From: Furcasterigmium furcatum
Lineage: Eukaryota; Ascomycota; Sordariomycetes; Glomerellales; Plectosphaerellaceae
Assembly (NCBI GenBank): GCA_001599815.1
Contig: BCIA01000001.1
Span: 4,902,934-4,966,933 of the forward strand
Direction: 5' to 3'
Length of the DNA: 64,000 nt
The notes below the pieces were generated by a model that ran no database searches, was not told the DNA's origin, and saw nothing but the letters and a program-made list of their open reading frames with translations. The translations under genes and the position numbers were made by a program. Numbering within the stretch: the first letter of the stretch is position 1; every line of letters begins with the position of its first letter. Positions 19,968 to 33,365 of the stretch are shown here, piece after piece.

Positions 19968-22900
19968 ATGTCGCGCTCCCAGACAGCACCAACCCTCCCC
20001 GTAATACCTCTTGCCCGAGGAACCGTCCTCCTCCCGGGCATCACCCAGCGCATCCCCGTCTCTGCCTCCCGACCCGACATCCCGGCCCTTCTCGCGAACG
20101 TCTACACCCGTGCCGCCGCCGCTCCCGCCGGCCCGAACCAGCGAATCGATGCCGTACCCATCGCCTGTGTCCCCGTAGCATCGCCCTTCGTAGGACCCAA
20201 CGGCCAGCTCCTCATCGAGGACGGCACCCAGGTGGACGAGAGCCAGATCAAGGAGATCGACCCCGGGAACGCCAAGAAGGACGACTTATACAACTATGGC
20301 GTCGCGGCGAGGATCACCGGCATAGAAGGCCGTGGAACGGCCGAGTTTGCTCTCAGGGTCGAGGGCGTGGCCCGCGTACGCGTCGAGAAGATCACCCAGG
20401 AGCGGCCGTACTTCGAGGCGACCGTGAAGCACTTCCCGGATGCCGGTAGGTCGTCTCAGGCTGGCAGAAGTGGTGCGCCGTGCGCAGATGCTGACATGAA
20501 ATGCCTGTGATAGTCACCGCGGATCAGCAGCTGCAGGAGCTCTTCCAGCTCCTCAAGATCCGATCGAGAGAACTCGTCCTGACCCTGCGGATATCCTCTC
20601 TCCTCCCCCTCCCACGATCCGCCGACGCCCCCTCGCTCTCGCCGCTCCTGACCCGCCGACTGGAAATGTTCATCATGAAGAAGGAGATCAAGGAGGCCGG
20701 ATTGTTGGCAGACTTCATGGCCAACGTCGTCAACGCATCGTACGAGGAGAAGCTCGAGATCCTGGCTGCCCTCGACGTCAAGGTCCGGCTGGCTAAGGTC
20801 ATCGGCCTCCTCGATCGCCAGGTCGGCAACATCAAAAACAACTTCAAGATCACGTCTATCACGAGCATTCCCGTGCAGGTCATAGACAAGGCGCAGGACA
20901 ATAAGTCCCGGAGACAATTCGGCCCCAACGGCATGCCCATGCCCGGCAACGGCTTCTTCCCACCCGGCGCGAATGGATTCATGGGTGGTGAGCAGGATGA
21001 AGACCAGGAGCCGAATGAGTTGGACGAGCTGAAGAAGAAGCTGGACACGGCTCAGCTGCCACCGGATGCAGCCAAGCTTGCTGATAGGGAGATCCGGCGG
21101 CTGAAGAAGATGATGCCCGGCAACCAGGAGTATCAGGTGACGAGGACGTGGCTGGACGTGCTTGCGGAGATTCCGTGGTCTGCCATGACGAATGATCGAT
21201 TAGGCCCCGACACCCTTGTTCGAGCGAGGAAGCAGCTCGACGACGATCATTACGGCTTGGACAAGGTGAAGAAGCGGTTGGTCGAGTACCTGGCAGTGCT
21301 CAGGTTGAAGCAATCCGTCAACGATGAGGTCGAGGCGGAAATCAAGAAGGCCGAGGAGGAAGCCGTAACTGCCGACGGCGAGCAGGTCTCCCCCACGACT
21401 GACCTCGACAAGGTCGCCAACACAAATGCCAGACTCGACATTCTCAAGAACAGGCGGATGACAGACAAGTCGCCTATCATGCTCCTGGCCGGGCCACCTG
21501 GTGTGGGAAAGACGAGTCTCGCAAAGTCCATTGCCACGGCCTTGGGCAGGAAATTCCACCGCATCTCCCTCGGCGGTGTACGAGACGAGGCAGAGATTCG
21601 CGGCCACCGCAGGACATATGTAGCCGCCATGCCGGGACTGATCGTCCAGGGCCTGAGGAAGGTAGGCGTGGCCAACCCGGTCTTCCTGCTGGACGAGATC
21701 GACAAGCTGGGCATGTCAAACATGCACGGCGATCCCTCGGCCGCCATGCTCGAGGTCCTCGACCCCGAGCAGAACAGCAGCTTCACAGATCACTACGTCG
21801 GCATGCCCATCGACCTCAGCAAGGTCCTCTTCATCGCGACGGCGAACAGCCTCGACACCATCCCGCCACCCCTGCTCGACCGCATGGAGACCATCTATCT
21901 GCCGGGCTACACGACGCTTGAGAAACGTCATATCGCCATGCAGCACCTGGTGCCCAAGCAGATTCGGGTAAATGGTCTCGCGGGGGACCAGATCAGTTTC
22001 GACCAGGACGTCGTGTCCAAGATTATCGAGTCGTACACCCGTGAGTCAGGGGTGCGCAACCTCGAGCGCGAGATCGGCTCCGTCTGCCGTGCAAAGGCCG
22101 TCGAGTTTGCCGAGGCCAAGGACGGCGGCAAGCTCGAGGCGTACAGGCCCCAGCTCACCACCGACGACGTCGAGGATATCCTCGGCATCGAGAAGTTCGA
22201 GGAGGAAATCGCGGAGAAGACGAGCCGGCCGGGCATCGTCACTGGCCTCGTCGCCTACAGCTCGGGCGGCAACGGCAGCATCCTTTTCATCGAGGTCGCC
22301 GATATGCCGGGCGACGGCAGGCTGCAGCTTACCGGCAAGCTGGGAGACGTGCTCAAGGAGAGCGTCGAGGTTGCGCTATCCTGGGTCAAGGCACACGCCT
22401 TCGAGCTCGGCTTGACCCCTGACCCGGCCACGAACATCATGAAGAACCGCAGCATTCATGTGCACTGCCCATCGGGAGCCATCCCTAAGGATGGTCCCAG
22501 CAGCGGCATTGGGCAGGCCATCGCCCTCATCTCTCTTTTCTCCGGCAAGCCGGTACCCCCTACTATGGCCATGACGGTAAGTGATTCGTTGGCGCACAGA
22601 AATGATTCCATCCAAGGGCCTGGGAAGCTGACACCTACCTCCTCCCTCTAGGGCGAGATTTCTCTCCGCGGCCGCGTCACTGCCGTCGGCGGCATCAAGG
22701 AGAAGCTCATCGGCGCGCTCCGTGCCGGCGTCAAGACGGTGCTCCTCCCGGCCCATAACCGCAAGGATGTCAAGGACCTGCCCCAGGAGGTCTTGGATGG
22801 CATTCACATCATCCACGTCAGGTAAGCGCCACCTCGCCTCTTGAAAACGCCGCCGCTCCCGTCTGCCCCTTTCCCCGATGCTGTGCAACGGGGGATGGGG

Positions 22901-23063
22901 GGTGGGCCGTCCGCGTGGTACCGCTCCCCCTTATGTCCTTGCTGTGTCACTGACGCGTTATTCTCCCCGTCACAGTCACATTTGGGAGGCCGTCCGGCTT
23001 GTATGGCCCGAGTCCGAGTGGCCGGGGCTCGAGCGCTATCCTACCATCGAGAGTCGCCTGTAA
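19968..23063 (+). CDS. Peroxisomal Lon protease homolog (ATP-dependent serine protease)
   Basis: Lon degrades damaged or unassembled matrix proteins using ATP; this form should act in peroxisomes. Exons 19968-20445, 20514-22576, 22652-22821 and 22976-23063 give 932 residues. Domains in order: an N-terminal substrate-binding domain beginning 'LPVIPLARGTVLLPG', an AAA+ module with Walker A GPPGVGKT at 486-493 and 'VFLLDEIDKLG' as Walker B, and the protease domain with the Ser-Lys dyad S822 (PKDGPSSG) and K865 (GGIKEK). The last intron places ESRL at the C terminus, a type 1 peroxisomal targeting signal (SRL), and there is no mitochondrial presequence. This separates it from the mitochondrial Lon Pim1. 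A Gly/Met/Pro-rich insertion (about residues 295-325) lies in the N-terminal domain. Confidence 0.96.
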
Positions 23064-24600
23064 GGCTAAGGCGGCTCGTGCTGTTGCTGTATGGTGGCCA
23101 CCGTAGCCAACCTGTGTATCTAGTTTGGGGTATATTTGGCAGGCGTTCAGTCGTAGCTTGAGCGTCACGAATGTAATTCTGCCGGTTCTCTTGTTGACCG
23201 CACTCGAGTTCCCGAGTCTTGTGCGAAAACCACAAGGGCCTGTCTCCGCACTTCTGACATGCGACATGCGCAGCTTGACAGGCCAAGGCGATGTTGCAGG
23301 TGTTCTCCGTGAGGTTTCTCCCAGCTTCTGAAACGACACAGCTCGAAACAGCGCCAGAGCCAGTGGACGGTGACGCGGTGCAACATAGCCCCTCGCACTC
23401 TTGCTCGGCCAGCTGCCTAATGGTGAGGCAAACCAGGACCCAGGATACCAGCCTCGCCAGAAACTGCCTCGGCCGTTGCTTTTGTTACTTTGCGGCACTG
23501 CGGTGACTATGCTAACAGCCTGACCAGCCAATGTTGAGCTCCGAGTTCGTTGCCACTATTCTTGCTAAACGAGTTGAGGACAATGCCAGACGGAAAGACA
23601 ATGTAGCAGCACTGCTGAAGGTGTGGATTTTGTAAGATCGTCATGATACAGCCATCGACGGAACGAATGGAGCTTGCTTCCCCAGATTCTGATAGACTCC
23701 AGGCCACATAGCCCGCAACAATTAGTGACTGCTTGTTCGTGGCACAAATACATGGCCCAGTGCTGAACCACCTGCGTTCCATCCGTCGGTCCTTCATGAA
23801 CTGGCACTACCTAACGACTTATTTCTGACAGACCAAACACTTGGTCTGAGCAGAAAGCTGCTCGGGAAATGGCCAACCCGACGCTGCGGTTCCGGGTTGT
23901 TAGTCTCGGCAGGACGGCCGGAAAGCTACATGCCGCATGTAACCTGTTCCTGGGGGGTTGCTTGAAATCGAACAGCACGACATGGAAGAGCCCTGGGTCT
24001 GCGGGTGCTTCGGGCTGTTGCCTCGGGAATCTCGACAGGCCATTCCAGGGCCACCTGAGACGCAAGATAGTATGTAACAACACCAGCTGATCCCGGATAA
24101 CGCAGAAGGGCTGGTAGGGAAAGCCCGTCAAACATTCGCACTAACTAGGCATACTGGTAAGCTGCAGAAAGCGCCAGACAGGTGGCTCGAGCGGATACCC
24201 CCGGTTCCTGGTGAATCTGGCTCGTGAGGCCAGAATGTGGAGTTTTCCGGATATCCTCACAGCAGGTGCATTACCCTGCATCACGGCTGTCTTTTCGCCC
24301 GAGCCCCGAGCAGCAGGGACCAGGTCACCAGAGTCGGATGGGGCCTGCACTTGTGCGTGGTCCGAGGAAGTTGTCGCTCCACGACGTTGGCTGGAGCAGG
24401 GCACCTCGTCGACAGGTACTGTATTCTGGTATTCACAGGACACCGAGGAAGATGATCCAGGGGTACTAATTATCATGGAAGTCAATCAGACGGTGAGGAT
24501 CGCCCGTGGCGCGGAGAGGCTCAAACTGGAAGGGCTTGGCCCAACTGGGCGATCGTCTAATCATGTAGTCGGTTCGCTGAACAGGTCGCATGACATTGTA

Positions 24601-24616
24601 TGTTAGTACATATGTA
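24601..24616 (+). repeat. 16-bp exact repeat, copy 1 (contains palindrome TACATATGTA)
   Basis: TGTTAGTACATATGTA occurs here and again at 30964-30979 on the same strand. It contains a perfect 10-bp palindrome. Both copies lie in the gene-free region. Confidence 0.5.
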
Positions 24617-27600
24617 TTCGTCCAAGTTGCGAGTCGAATGGCGTGCGACCTTGCGCGCCATCCATTCTCCCTGACTTCTTGAGCTGGGGATGCCTGTCCA
24701 TCGGTCATTTGACAACGCAAGCAAGATTGGATGCGCCTCAAGAAGCGGTGAGCCTGCTGCAAAATTTCCGGCGCACTGCAAGGGACAGCAAATGTCCGCC
24801 GGGCGAAACCCAGAGCCGCCCTGCCGCCGAGAGCATTCTCACGTCATGTTCCGCGCTTCTCCAGACAGCTTCAAAGCAGTCAAGTTGCCTCGTGCGCGCG
24901 CGGACAACCATAGGGCCACCGGAAATGACAGGAGGACCTCCAGGTCTTAGCGGGTGAGCTGTCGTTTGACTGATATTATTTCGAGCTGCGCAGCACGGCA
25001 TGTCTCATCGGCGGAAGCTCGTGTCGCATCTCATTTACTCCGACGTTGACAGCCTGTCAGATGCTGTATATATCTCCGTCCCCATTGGGTTGGCGTGCCC
25101 CTGTGTATCGCAACATCATCGGAAGGGAGAGTCGTCGATGCGACCTCGCGTGTCATCTGGCTCCACCGTTGCCTCCTTGGGGGTTTAGATTCGGTGGTCA
25201 AAGCTGGGACGCTCAGTTCATAGATAGATCCCCGAGAATTCATTCGGTCCTTGCTCGCACCTTTGGACGAAATCCCCTTGTCAAGATGAAGTGATCAGAC
25301 CAGCACCAACGGGTTGGCAAGGCTCGCTCGGCTGTAACGTCATGATACATCTGGAGTGTCTGAGAAGTGTTGCGGTAGCCATTGCCCCTCCAGAAATGTC
25401 CTCGTAGGGTTGCATCATGGCCTCAAATTAGTCAAGGCCAAGGCGTCAAGGCGCCCAGGCCCATCTCGGATATGGACAGGGATGGGATCTGATATTCGCG
25501 CGGGTGGGGGGATTCCGCTGCAAGAAAAGGAAGCATGACGATCGGCTCATTTCTTCGTCCCATCTTTTTCATCCGAACTCTGCGTCGATGTCGGTTATGT
25601 GCCGCCTTGGGTCTCAACCCATGGCCTTGCATATGCGGCCGTTGAGATGGTGTCACTTGTCTGTTTTGTCTGCACTGCGCCTGATTTCACACATCAGTCC
25701 GTTCAGTTCGGGACAATCGAAGCGCTTGGTGAGCTGTGAGGGTGGGATTGCGGAGATCGCCTTGTGGATCAATCTCTCTCCTGGGCGCTGGCCCGAGTGA
25801 CGTGACAGCGGGCCGCCCGTTGGGTTTGGTCTCGTCGTCGAGGCCCCAGCGGCATCGTTCCTGCTCGAGATGTGTTGGACTGTGAGAGAGCATGCCTTGC
25901 CAGACCTGGTGTCTGGTGCCGTCCAGCCAGTTTTCGCTCCTTATTCCCCGACCGGTTGACAGATAATTCTCCGGCTGGTTCCACAGCAGAGAAGGGAGCG
26001 TGGATCTTGCTTGATACGATGATGCTCGCACGGGAGCATGGACAATCTGGATCGCATTGAGGTCCGTGTCGGAGGGGGTGATGATAGTCGAGAGGCAGCC
26101 ACACCGCCGGTGGTGGTAAGGCGCTAAGAGACCCCACGGAGCCGTGCTTCAACTTCCTGGAACCTGGTCTTGCACCACGCGCGATTCGCGTGATTACTTG
26201 GTACACATGGACCAAGGATGTGCCCTGCTTGCTTCAGGCATGGAATTAGAATACCACATAAGAGCGTGTCTGTCTGTCTGTCTGCAAGTGCGTACTTTTA
26301 CCGTGCATACATACATGTCGCAGCCGGACGGGGCCGAAGACAGGGTTTTGTTTGCGTCCCGTGCCGGTCGAGTCGTCCGAATCGGGGCGCAGAATGAACG
26401 AGTGGCTCGGACGTTATCGTCAGGCCGTTCGTTGGTTGTTCCTCAAGCAAGCCATTTTCGGCACTTGACGCCAGTGCCACAACGAAACACAATCGGGTCC
26501 ATCCATGTTGAGGATTCTGAGGGAGGGACTCCCCCGCCGGAGAAAATCATGTGGTGTCGGACGGACCAAATTGCGATGATCCAATGCGTTCCTTGCAATA
26601 TCACGAGCCTCGTGGAAGTACTCGGCCGAGTGATTGGAGCTGTCGCGAGTTCAGGTGAGGTGGGGAGATTAATTAATCGTAAAGTGCTCGCCGAATTTGC
26701 ACGAGGCGTTATGGATCCCCCTCGCAGGCAGCTGCCTCGTGCCTGCCGCGCAGATTGACAGGTAGACCCTTTGATCCCAAGGGCAGCGGCTTCCCAGGCA
26801 CGTCCCTGCTCGTTCTCGTTCTCGGGGCGTGGAATGGAACAATGTGATCGATCCATGGCGGCCTCGGCTGGAGGGAGGAAGGTGCGGCGGACGGGTCCCG
26901 CCCGGCTCCGCAGGCTGCCCGCCAAATTGACGGGTAAGCCCACCTATACTAACACCACGGGAAGGCGCCTCCCACTTTCAGCCGTGCCCTCCACCGCCCG
27001 TCCACTCGGAGACCGCGCCGAGAGGACCACCTAGTCCAATCTTCCTCACCATACTAATCACACTAAAGGAAGCCGCCAACCGACAGCCCTGCGACCTTCG
27101 ACCTGCGACCTGCGCGACCTGATACCGGCCAAGCGCTCCTCATACGTTCCTACCGGCTACAGGTGACGATGATTTGCTTACATGCATTGCAAGCAACGTC
27201 TCCGAAGGAGAAATTCCAACACACAGGATCCCCGCGTCCGAAAGGAGCACCTCGTTGACCGATTCGGACTGCCCGCCGCCCTGCAGGCTCTGCATCATAG
27301 ACGCAGTGACGTGCAATGGCACGGAGCAAAGACGACCGTTATTGCAAACGACCGGTCCCATGGCTCGATCACGTGTGGATGGACAACTCCATGGAGAGTT
27401 TCTAACCCCCGATCTTGAGTTTGGACGAACCCGATTGCGCAACTATTTACAATCGGGGATCGACAGACTGTCACACACCACCCTGCCCGGCACTCGATGT
27501 CCCGTATCCTGAACCCCAGCTGGGCTGCTCACATCAAACCGAACATCACATGTCCTGCTCTGCGTATTTCGCTATTTTGCCGAAGACAGGGAAAGTCGCG

Positions 27601-30600
27601 AAACAGCTATTCGGTGGCTGAGTTTCCTCCAGGTACTGATCTCGACAACCCTATTTCCGGACTCTGCCACTGACGGTGAATCTCACCACGACACCCTTCC
27701 TTGGAAATCGAGGGTGGACACGAGCCCCCCCCTCCCCCACTGAAATCGCTGCAAGCAAGGGTCATCATCTTGTCATTTGACCTTGAGCTTTCCCCTCATT
27801 TCATGGCCTGCCTGGCTAGGTTGCTTGGTTACTGGGGAGTGCAAAGGCAGGCAGTGGTGAGCAGCCGTCAGGTCAGTGACCGTCAGTCCGGCCAGTCATC
27901 TAACGACCAGTCTAGACCATTGTCCACACTCTAATTATGTAGGGATCCAGGGATGTCTCAGATCTCGTCGATCCGCAGAGGTTCTCGAGTCTTGCGACGA
28001 GTCCTTACTGCCCGGACCAAGACCATCAGCCACATCGACAGGCACTGGATCACCTCCCTGTCTCGCTGTTGGCCCCGGCCCGCCCCCTGTGCCTGGATGC
28101 TAACGTAAGGTACGCGCAGGACTCGATATTGCGAACCACACAGGATGCTCGGCTAAGGCTGTCAGTTGCAAATCTACGGCTCGGCTTCATCCTGTCTTAT
28201 CGTGGCCACCAAATGCAGACGCACGCACCGCGCTTTACTCACCTGCCTCATCAATTTGGCCATCCACGGGTTTGTGTTGCAGTTGCGAAAAGGATCACAA
28301 GAGACGGTAGCGTCATTTCATCCTGCCTAGTTGGGGTGCAGGAGGTTATGCACCCTTTCCGCCGACGCTTTTGGTACATCCATCGCCCACTGGCCCTCAA
28401 ACCTGCTCCATGGACGACCTGAGCCCGGGTCGGAGCCATCGTGGATCCACCTGTCAACTGAGATGATCCGAAGGCGCCCGAATACGCCGACGAGAGAGCA
28501 GCCCGTCGAACCTATTGTTACCTCGCCGCGAACATCATCGGCCAAGGTGAAGATCTGGCGGGTATGGGATGGTCGAGGCCCTTGTAGACCGACGATCCAC
28601 AGTGATCAGCCAGACCTAGCTTCGGAAAGCCCAGTCAACATTGGTCTTATGGGGATTACTCATGATGATTCGGGAACTCCGGCGTGAATATGATTGACAT
28701 ATATACATGTGTCCGGACGGTCAAGGCATCAACTGCCCTGTGCGTGCGAGGAGGGGCTCAAGGGCTCTCGTCGAGCTTTGCTCCTCAACTGTGAAGGGGG
28801 CGGAATTGGTGGCTTGCCCATGGCCATCCGACGACGATCCGAGTCGCCACACAAGCCACATGGGGAACGATGTGAACCACTGAACAGGTTCATGACATTC
28901 CGGCTAAAAACGGGCAATGGCCAGATGACCTGGTTGTGGCGGGCAGGCAGGGTTGAAGTTGTCCGGCCCAGACCACACCTGCCGTTTCTTACATACCTCT
29001 TCAGGCGCACATACGTACGTGAGCTTGGCCTGGCCTCAGAGCACGAGTCTGATTGCTCACGATCTACGGGGGGACTCCACTGAGCAGTCGTGTGAAGGTA
29101 CTTCAAGGAAGCAGGCCAACCTGAGCGATTCCCAAGCATGCAAGTACGAAGTAATTACAGACAATCCCTCCGCCCCCCCAGCTTTGTATGCAGTACCTGG
29201 CCCACCAATCGAGCATTGCCTGTTGAGGCATTCTGATACCTGGCACCCCTTCTATCTTCGTCGTCGTGGCCAAGCTACCAAAACGTGAGGGATAACAAGA
29301 TGTTGCTGCATGCATGCCAGAGCATCGAGTACTTGTAGGTGATGTACATAGGTATCTGCCCTGTGTGCGACACTTGCAGGCTGGGCGCTTTAGCAGGGGT
29401 CTGACTGGCCCCATCCGTCCCATCTTTGCCTTTTCATCCCATCTCCATCCCCAAGCAATGCACCAAGCATCCATCCCGTCCGTTCTCAGATTGCCTCCCC
29501 ATTTGGCGTCTCGGTTGATGGCAAGTGCCAGCATCCCTGCGTTCGCTTGTCACCCGTCTGCAGAAGCGCGTCGCCTCGAGCCTGGCCCGGCCTTGCGCCT
29601 GCGGATCTAGAAGGGAGGCGTCGAATACCCTGTCAGACTGTACCAGGCGATCGAGAGGTCATCTCGTTGCGTGGTGCCTTTCTTGATTTTATCATTGGGC
29701 CCGCGGGGAGGGGGGTTGGATTTCGCCCGTGTTCCCTAGTCAGACCGTGACTCTTCCCCAAGACGGGCTTTCGTGATACAGCGCGCCGGTATCTGCTTGG
29801 AGGTACCAGCCGAGATTATACACAGCCTACTTATGTATCCAAAGTAACCTCTTGAGCCGTGGAGGTTCGTGTCTGCCTCGAGTTTCTGCGGTTCAACTGG
29901 GCCCTTTTGCTCTTCTGGCCCTGTCTTCCCGCCATTCTTCCATCCGGGGGTTTTCCACCGTTTGCCGACTGACGGTCGTTCCAAGGTTTCTCGGCGCACC
30001 AACATGAGACGGAGGGGCGGCCAACCTCACTTGCGTAAGGATCACCAGGTACATGCTCGTGGGATCTTAGCTACAGGCTGTCATGCTTCTGCTGCCCGCC
30101 TCCAACCCCGCAGTTGACTTGCATTCGACAAGTTCAGAGATATTCTTCACCAAGTTCCGACTGTGGATGCGTACCCATCCATCTAGAGTTGGCCAGGAGC
30201 CACGCACCCCGCCCTTCACCCGGCATGCGGCCATTCCGCTCGTTCTCCCTGGTCTGTTGGCTTGCCGCCGAGGCAAAGGTGATGGGGATGGATGGGCCTC
30301 CTCCACGCCACCCGTGTGTTGCGATCTACGCATTCTGATACCGGATCATGGCCATCATGATCCCCATTCATTTCATCCGGAAGTCGGGACGATCACCACC
30401 TCGTCAGCAGGGGCGAGCTTTGTCACTTGGTGTGAGACGTCCTCGTTGTCAGGTACGCCTGGGTTGCTGAGGCAAAGTCCCGATGTAGTGTGCACGGGCG
30501 CATCCACGAGTCCCTGATGCTGGGACCTACCATCCGGAAGAGGCCGATCCCGCTGTCTTGCTGCAAGTGCTACCTAGCTGCTGCCGTACCCTACCACCCA

Positions 30601-30686
30601 GCAGGTCGACCGTGACATGACAGACAGAGATGCGGCGAGGTGCCCTCTCGCAAGAAGAGACAGGTTGAGCAGGACACCTCACCTCA

Positions 30687-30731
30687 CCCCACCCCCTCCA
30701 CTCCCTCCCCTCCCCTCCCCTCCCCCTCCCC
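30687..30731 (-). other. C-rich tract, potential G-quadruplex on the minus strand
   Basis: At least six runs of three to five C separated by one or two bases (CCCC-A-CCCCC-T...CTCCCCTCCCC) are read on the plus strand, so the minus strand carries closely spaced G runs able in principle to fold as a G-quadruplex. Confidence 0.45.
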
Positions 30732-30963
30732 TGGTTGAAGCAGCCCTTGTCCCTGGCTCGCTCCGGACGGACAGCACGAGCTCCTGGGCGCTCCGGCGCA
30801 CATGTCATTTCCTTTTGGGTCCCACCTGTCGACTGTCTGTGCAGCGGCCGCCAGCCAGGATTCGGATCTGGTGTGCTGTAGGCCAGGGCCAAGCGACGCT
30901 GGACCACCACCTCCAGATCACGGCGACGGCCAAAGTGCCTGGCAGTTTAAGTTGCGCGTGTTT

Positions 30964-30979
30964 TGTTAGTACATATGTA
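30964..30979 (+). repeat. 16-bp exact repeat, copy 2
   Basis: Identical to 24601-24616. Here the palindrome extends to AGTACATATGTACT (14 bp). Confidence 0.5.
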
Positions 30980-33365
30980 CTAGCACTCGTGCCTGAGCGT
31001 TGTGGCTTCCTAGGCCGAGGGATAAAGGTGCCGGCGCCCCGGGAACCGAGTCATGAGGCAGGTGGTTGAGGAGCAAGCTGAGCAGCCCCGAATCGGAGCA
31101 AAAGTCGAAAGAAAGCATGGATGGATTGGCAGCGAGTCGTCGTCGTCGTCTCGGCTCCATGGGTTCGTTAGTGGGCAATTGGCGGGCAGCATGCGGGCTA
31201 AGATGCGGGTGCTAGCGGCACGCCCTCCACTCCCTACGTAGCGCCCCTTAGCCCGCTGAACCGGTCCTGCCATCTGCCATCTGACATGATGCTGCTACCG
31301 GCTCCGACCATTCGAGACAGCGTCGCCGCACACCCCAAAAGTCAGGTCTCCATCCATCCATCCCATATCCCCCCCAGCTGTCCCGGGCCCATCCCGCCAT
31401 CCCTGACGATTTCCCTGCCTGGTCCCTATTCCCAGGCCCAGGATCCCTCCCAACCTAGCACTCCCACCTGAACCACCCCTCCTTCGCCTCCGCAGTCCCA
31501 AATTGCCCTCCGGGCCCCGGACGCGTCTCTGCAACCTTCCTTGGTCTTCTCTGCCCTGGGCGAGAGATGCGGTCATTCATCTCAGCGCGCGCACCTATCT
31601 AATTACCGTCCGGGTACCTCGAGCATGTACCTGCTTTCGTGGAGGAGGAGATGGAGGAGGCGCGGCGGCGGCGGCGCACGCAACGAGCAACGTCTGGCCG
31701 ATCCCCGCGACGTCTGATCGGTCTGGTTTCTGGTGAATGTCCACTGCCGGCTCTTCAACCACCGGGTCCTCAATCTCCCTCAGAACCGGCCTGGTCCGGT
31801 CTGCTTTCGTTTCGTGTCTGTCGACCGGAGGCATTCGTTCTGGATTCTGAGCGCACAGGTCATTTCTCTTGAGGCGGCAGACCATCTCCCTCAGGTCGCC
31901 GCCGCCCCTCTCAGGACAGACAGGACAGGCGCCCGGAAAATTATCCTCATCCTGGGATCGTGTTCATGATGGCATAACCCTCCACCCTTGATTAGCTGCC
32001 CACCTAAGAGCGCGTGGACCAGGGTCTGCCCTGGTTGCCCTGTGCCTCCTCTGCCAGATCAACCCTGAAGCCGCCCCGGCTTCTTAATTGGTTGCTCCCC
32101 CCCATACCGTGGTAGTCCAACGTACCTAGAGAGTCACACAAAACCCGACCGATCGAGCCTTCCCGAAAAAACGTCTCCAGACTCTCCATCTCGAACGCAC
32201 CTGCCGTGCCTGCCTTGGGAAATCTGCTAGGTAGGGACCTGCGTGCCTGCCTTAACTTCCCGAGTGTGCGGACCTAGCGTGGTGGCCTCCTGTGCTGCGC
32301 TCGCTCCTTCCCACAACGACGCCCGTAACTGGGAGACGGGAGCATCGCCCTTCGCCGACGTCCCAATCTCTCTCCAAATTGACGGTTATAACACCAACTC
32401 TCACCAACAATCCCACGATCAGAACACCAGGGACCGAGCCCTTTTCCCTCCTCCGACCAACGACGTTCGCTCGGGGCCAAATCTACCTACCCAGCCTGCT
32501 CGAAGCTGCAGCCGCCCGCAACTTTGACTAGGACCACCACCCACGCTACACGCAGCACCGCCGCATGCCGTGCCACTGGTTCCGCCCAAGGATCGTGTTG
32601 TGCGCGTAGCACTTGCAGCATCTCGTCCTACGTCTCTCCTCGCCTCCTGTCGCATCGACTTGTCCTGTCCTTCCACTCACCAGCTTCGGCTCTGCCCGCT
32701 CCTCGGCGCGCCGTCCAACTGGGTCTTAAGTCCTCCGGCGACTTTTCCGGTCCTCCGGTATTCGAAACCATCCGAGAACCGCCGCAAGCCACACTCGACG
32801 CGATCCACTGAGTTGATCCGAATTTCACCTCAAGTGTTGTCCTTGCTGTTTCTGTCCCGACATCTGTCAGCTCTTGGCCCCGTTGAGTGGTCACCACGAG
32901 ACAGAAAAGAAGACGGCCTTCAGCGCCCCACCTCGACAGTCGTATTTCTCTGCGGCGACAGCGCCCGGAATCACACCGGTAGGCAACAACAGGGCCGCAG
33001 ACACTCGAGCAGCGTGCCGACGACGAAAGGCTTGCCTCTTGCGCGTGGCATGCCCATCTGAGCCCTTGTGCGGTAGTCAACAGTCTGGCAACGAGCTCGG
33101 CACGTTCCGCAGCGTCACGCAAGTGCTGGGTACCGGGCTGTCGTCTTGTTGAAAGACGCGGAGCGCTCTCAGCCCAGCCTTCCGGTCTTGCGGCGTCACA
33201 ACATCCATGCAAGCCAAAAGCAGGACTCGAGAAACGTCGTCTATTCCGCTCGGCCAGCGCCGAGGTGTATCAGACCTGGCGCGATTCGCTCTCGACTTGA
33301 CTTGGGCCAAGCAAAGGGCAGAGCCCGGGACTGCCGCTCGGCCAAGGGCCTACCCCTCTCCGCCC

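Larger units (their letters stand above)
23064..33365. other. 10.3 kb region without a supportable gene, upstream of the Zn2Cys6-PAS regulator
   Basis: I found no open frame here with family similarity, a coherent exon chain or coding-like composition. The longest ones (204 codons at 26144, 166 codons on the minus strand ending at 26443) look random. Base composition stays near that of the rest of the window, so this is not an AT-rich, RIP-mutated repeat island. Short repeats occur: a TCTG run near 26270, an exact 16-mer at 24601 and 30964, and a C-rich tract at 30687-30731. From about 31300 to 33365 the plus strand becomes pyrimidine-rich with CCATCC repeats, as in fungal promoters and leaders. 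I read the region as regulatory DNA and probably a long leader or non-coding RNA of the downstream gene; that is inference. Confidence 0.6.

Noticed and set aside
26144..26758. 204-codon plus-strand ORF in the gene-free region
   Set aside because: There is no recognisable domain, coding-like codon pattern or exon partner, and a similar-sized frame occurs on the other strand.
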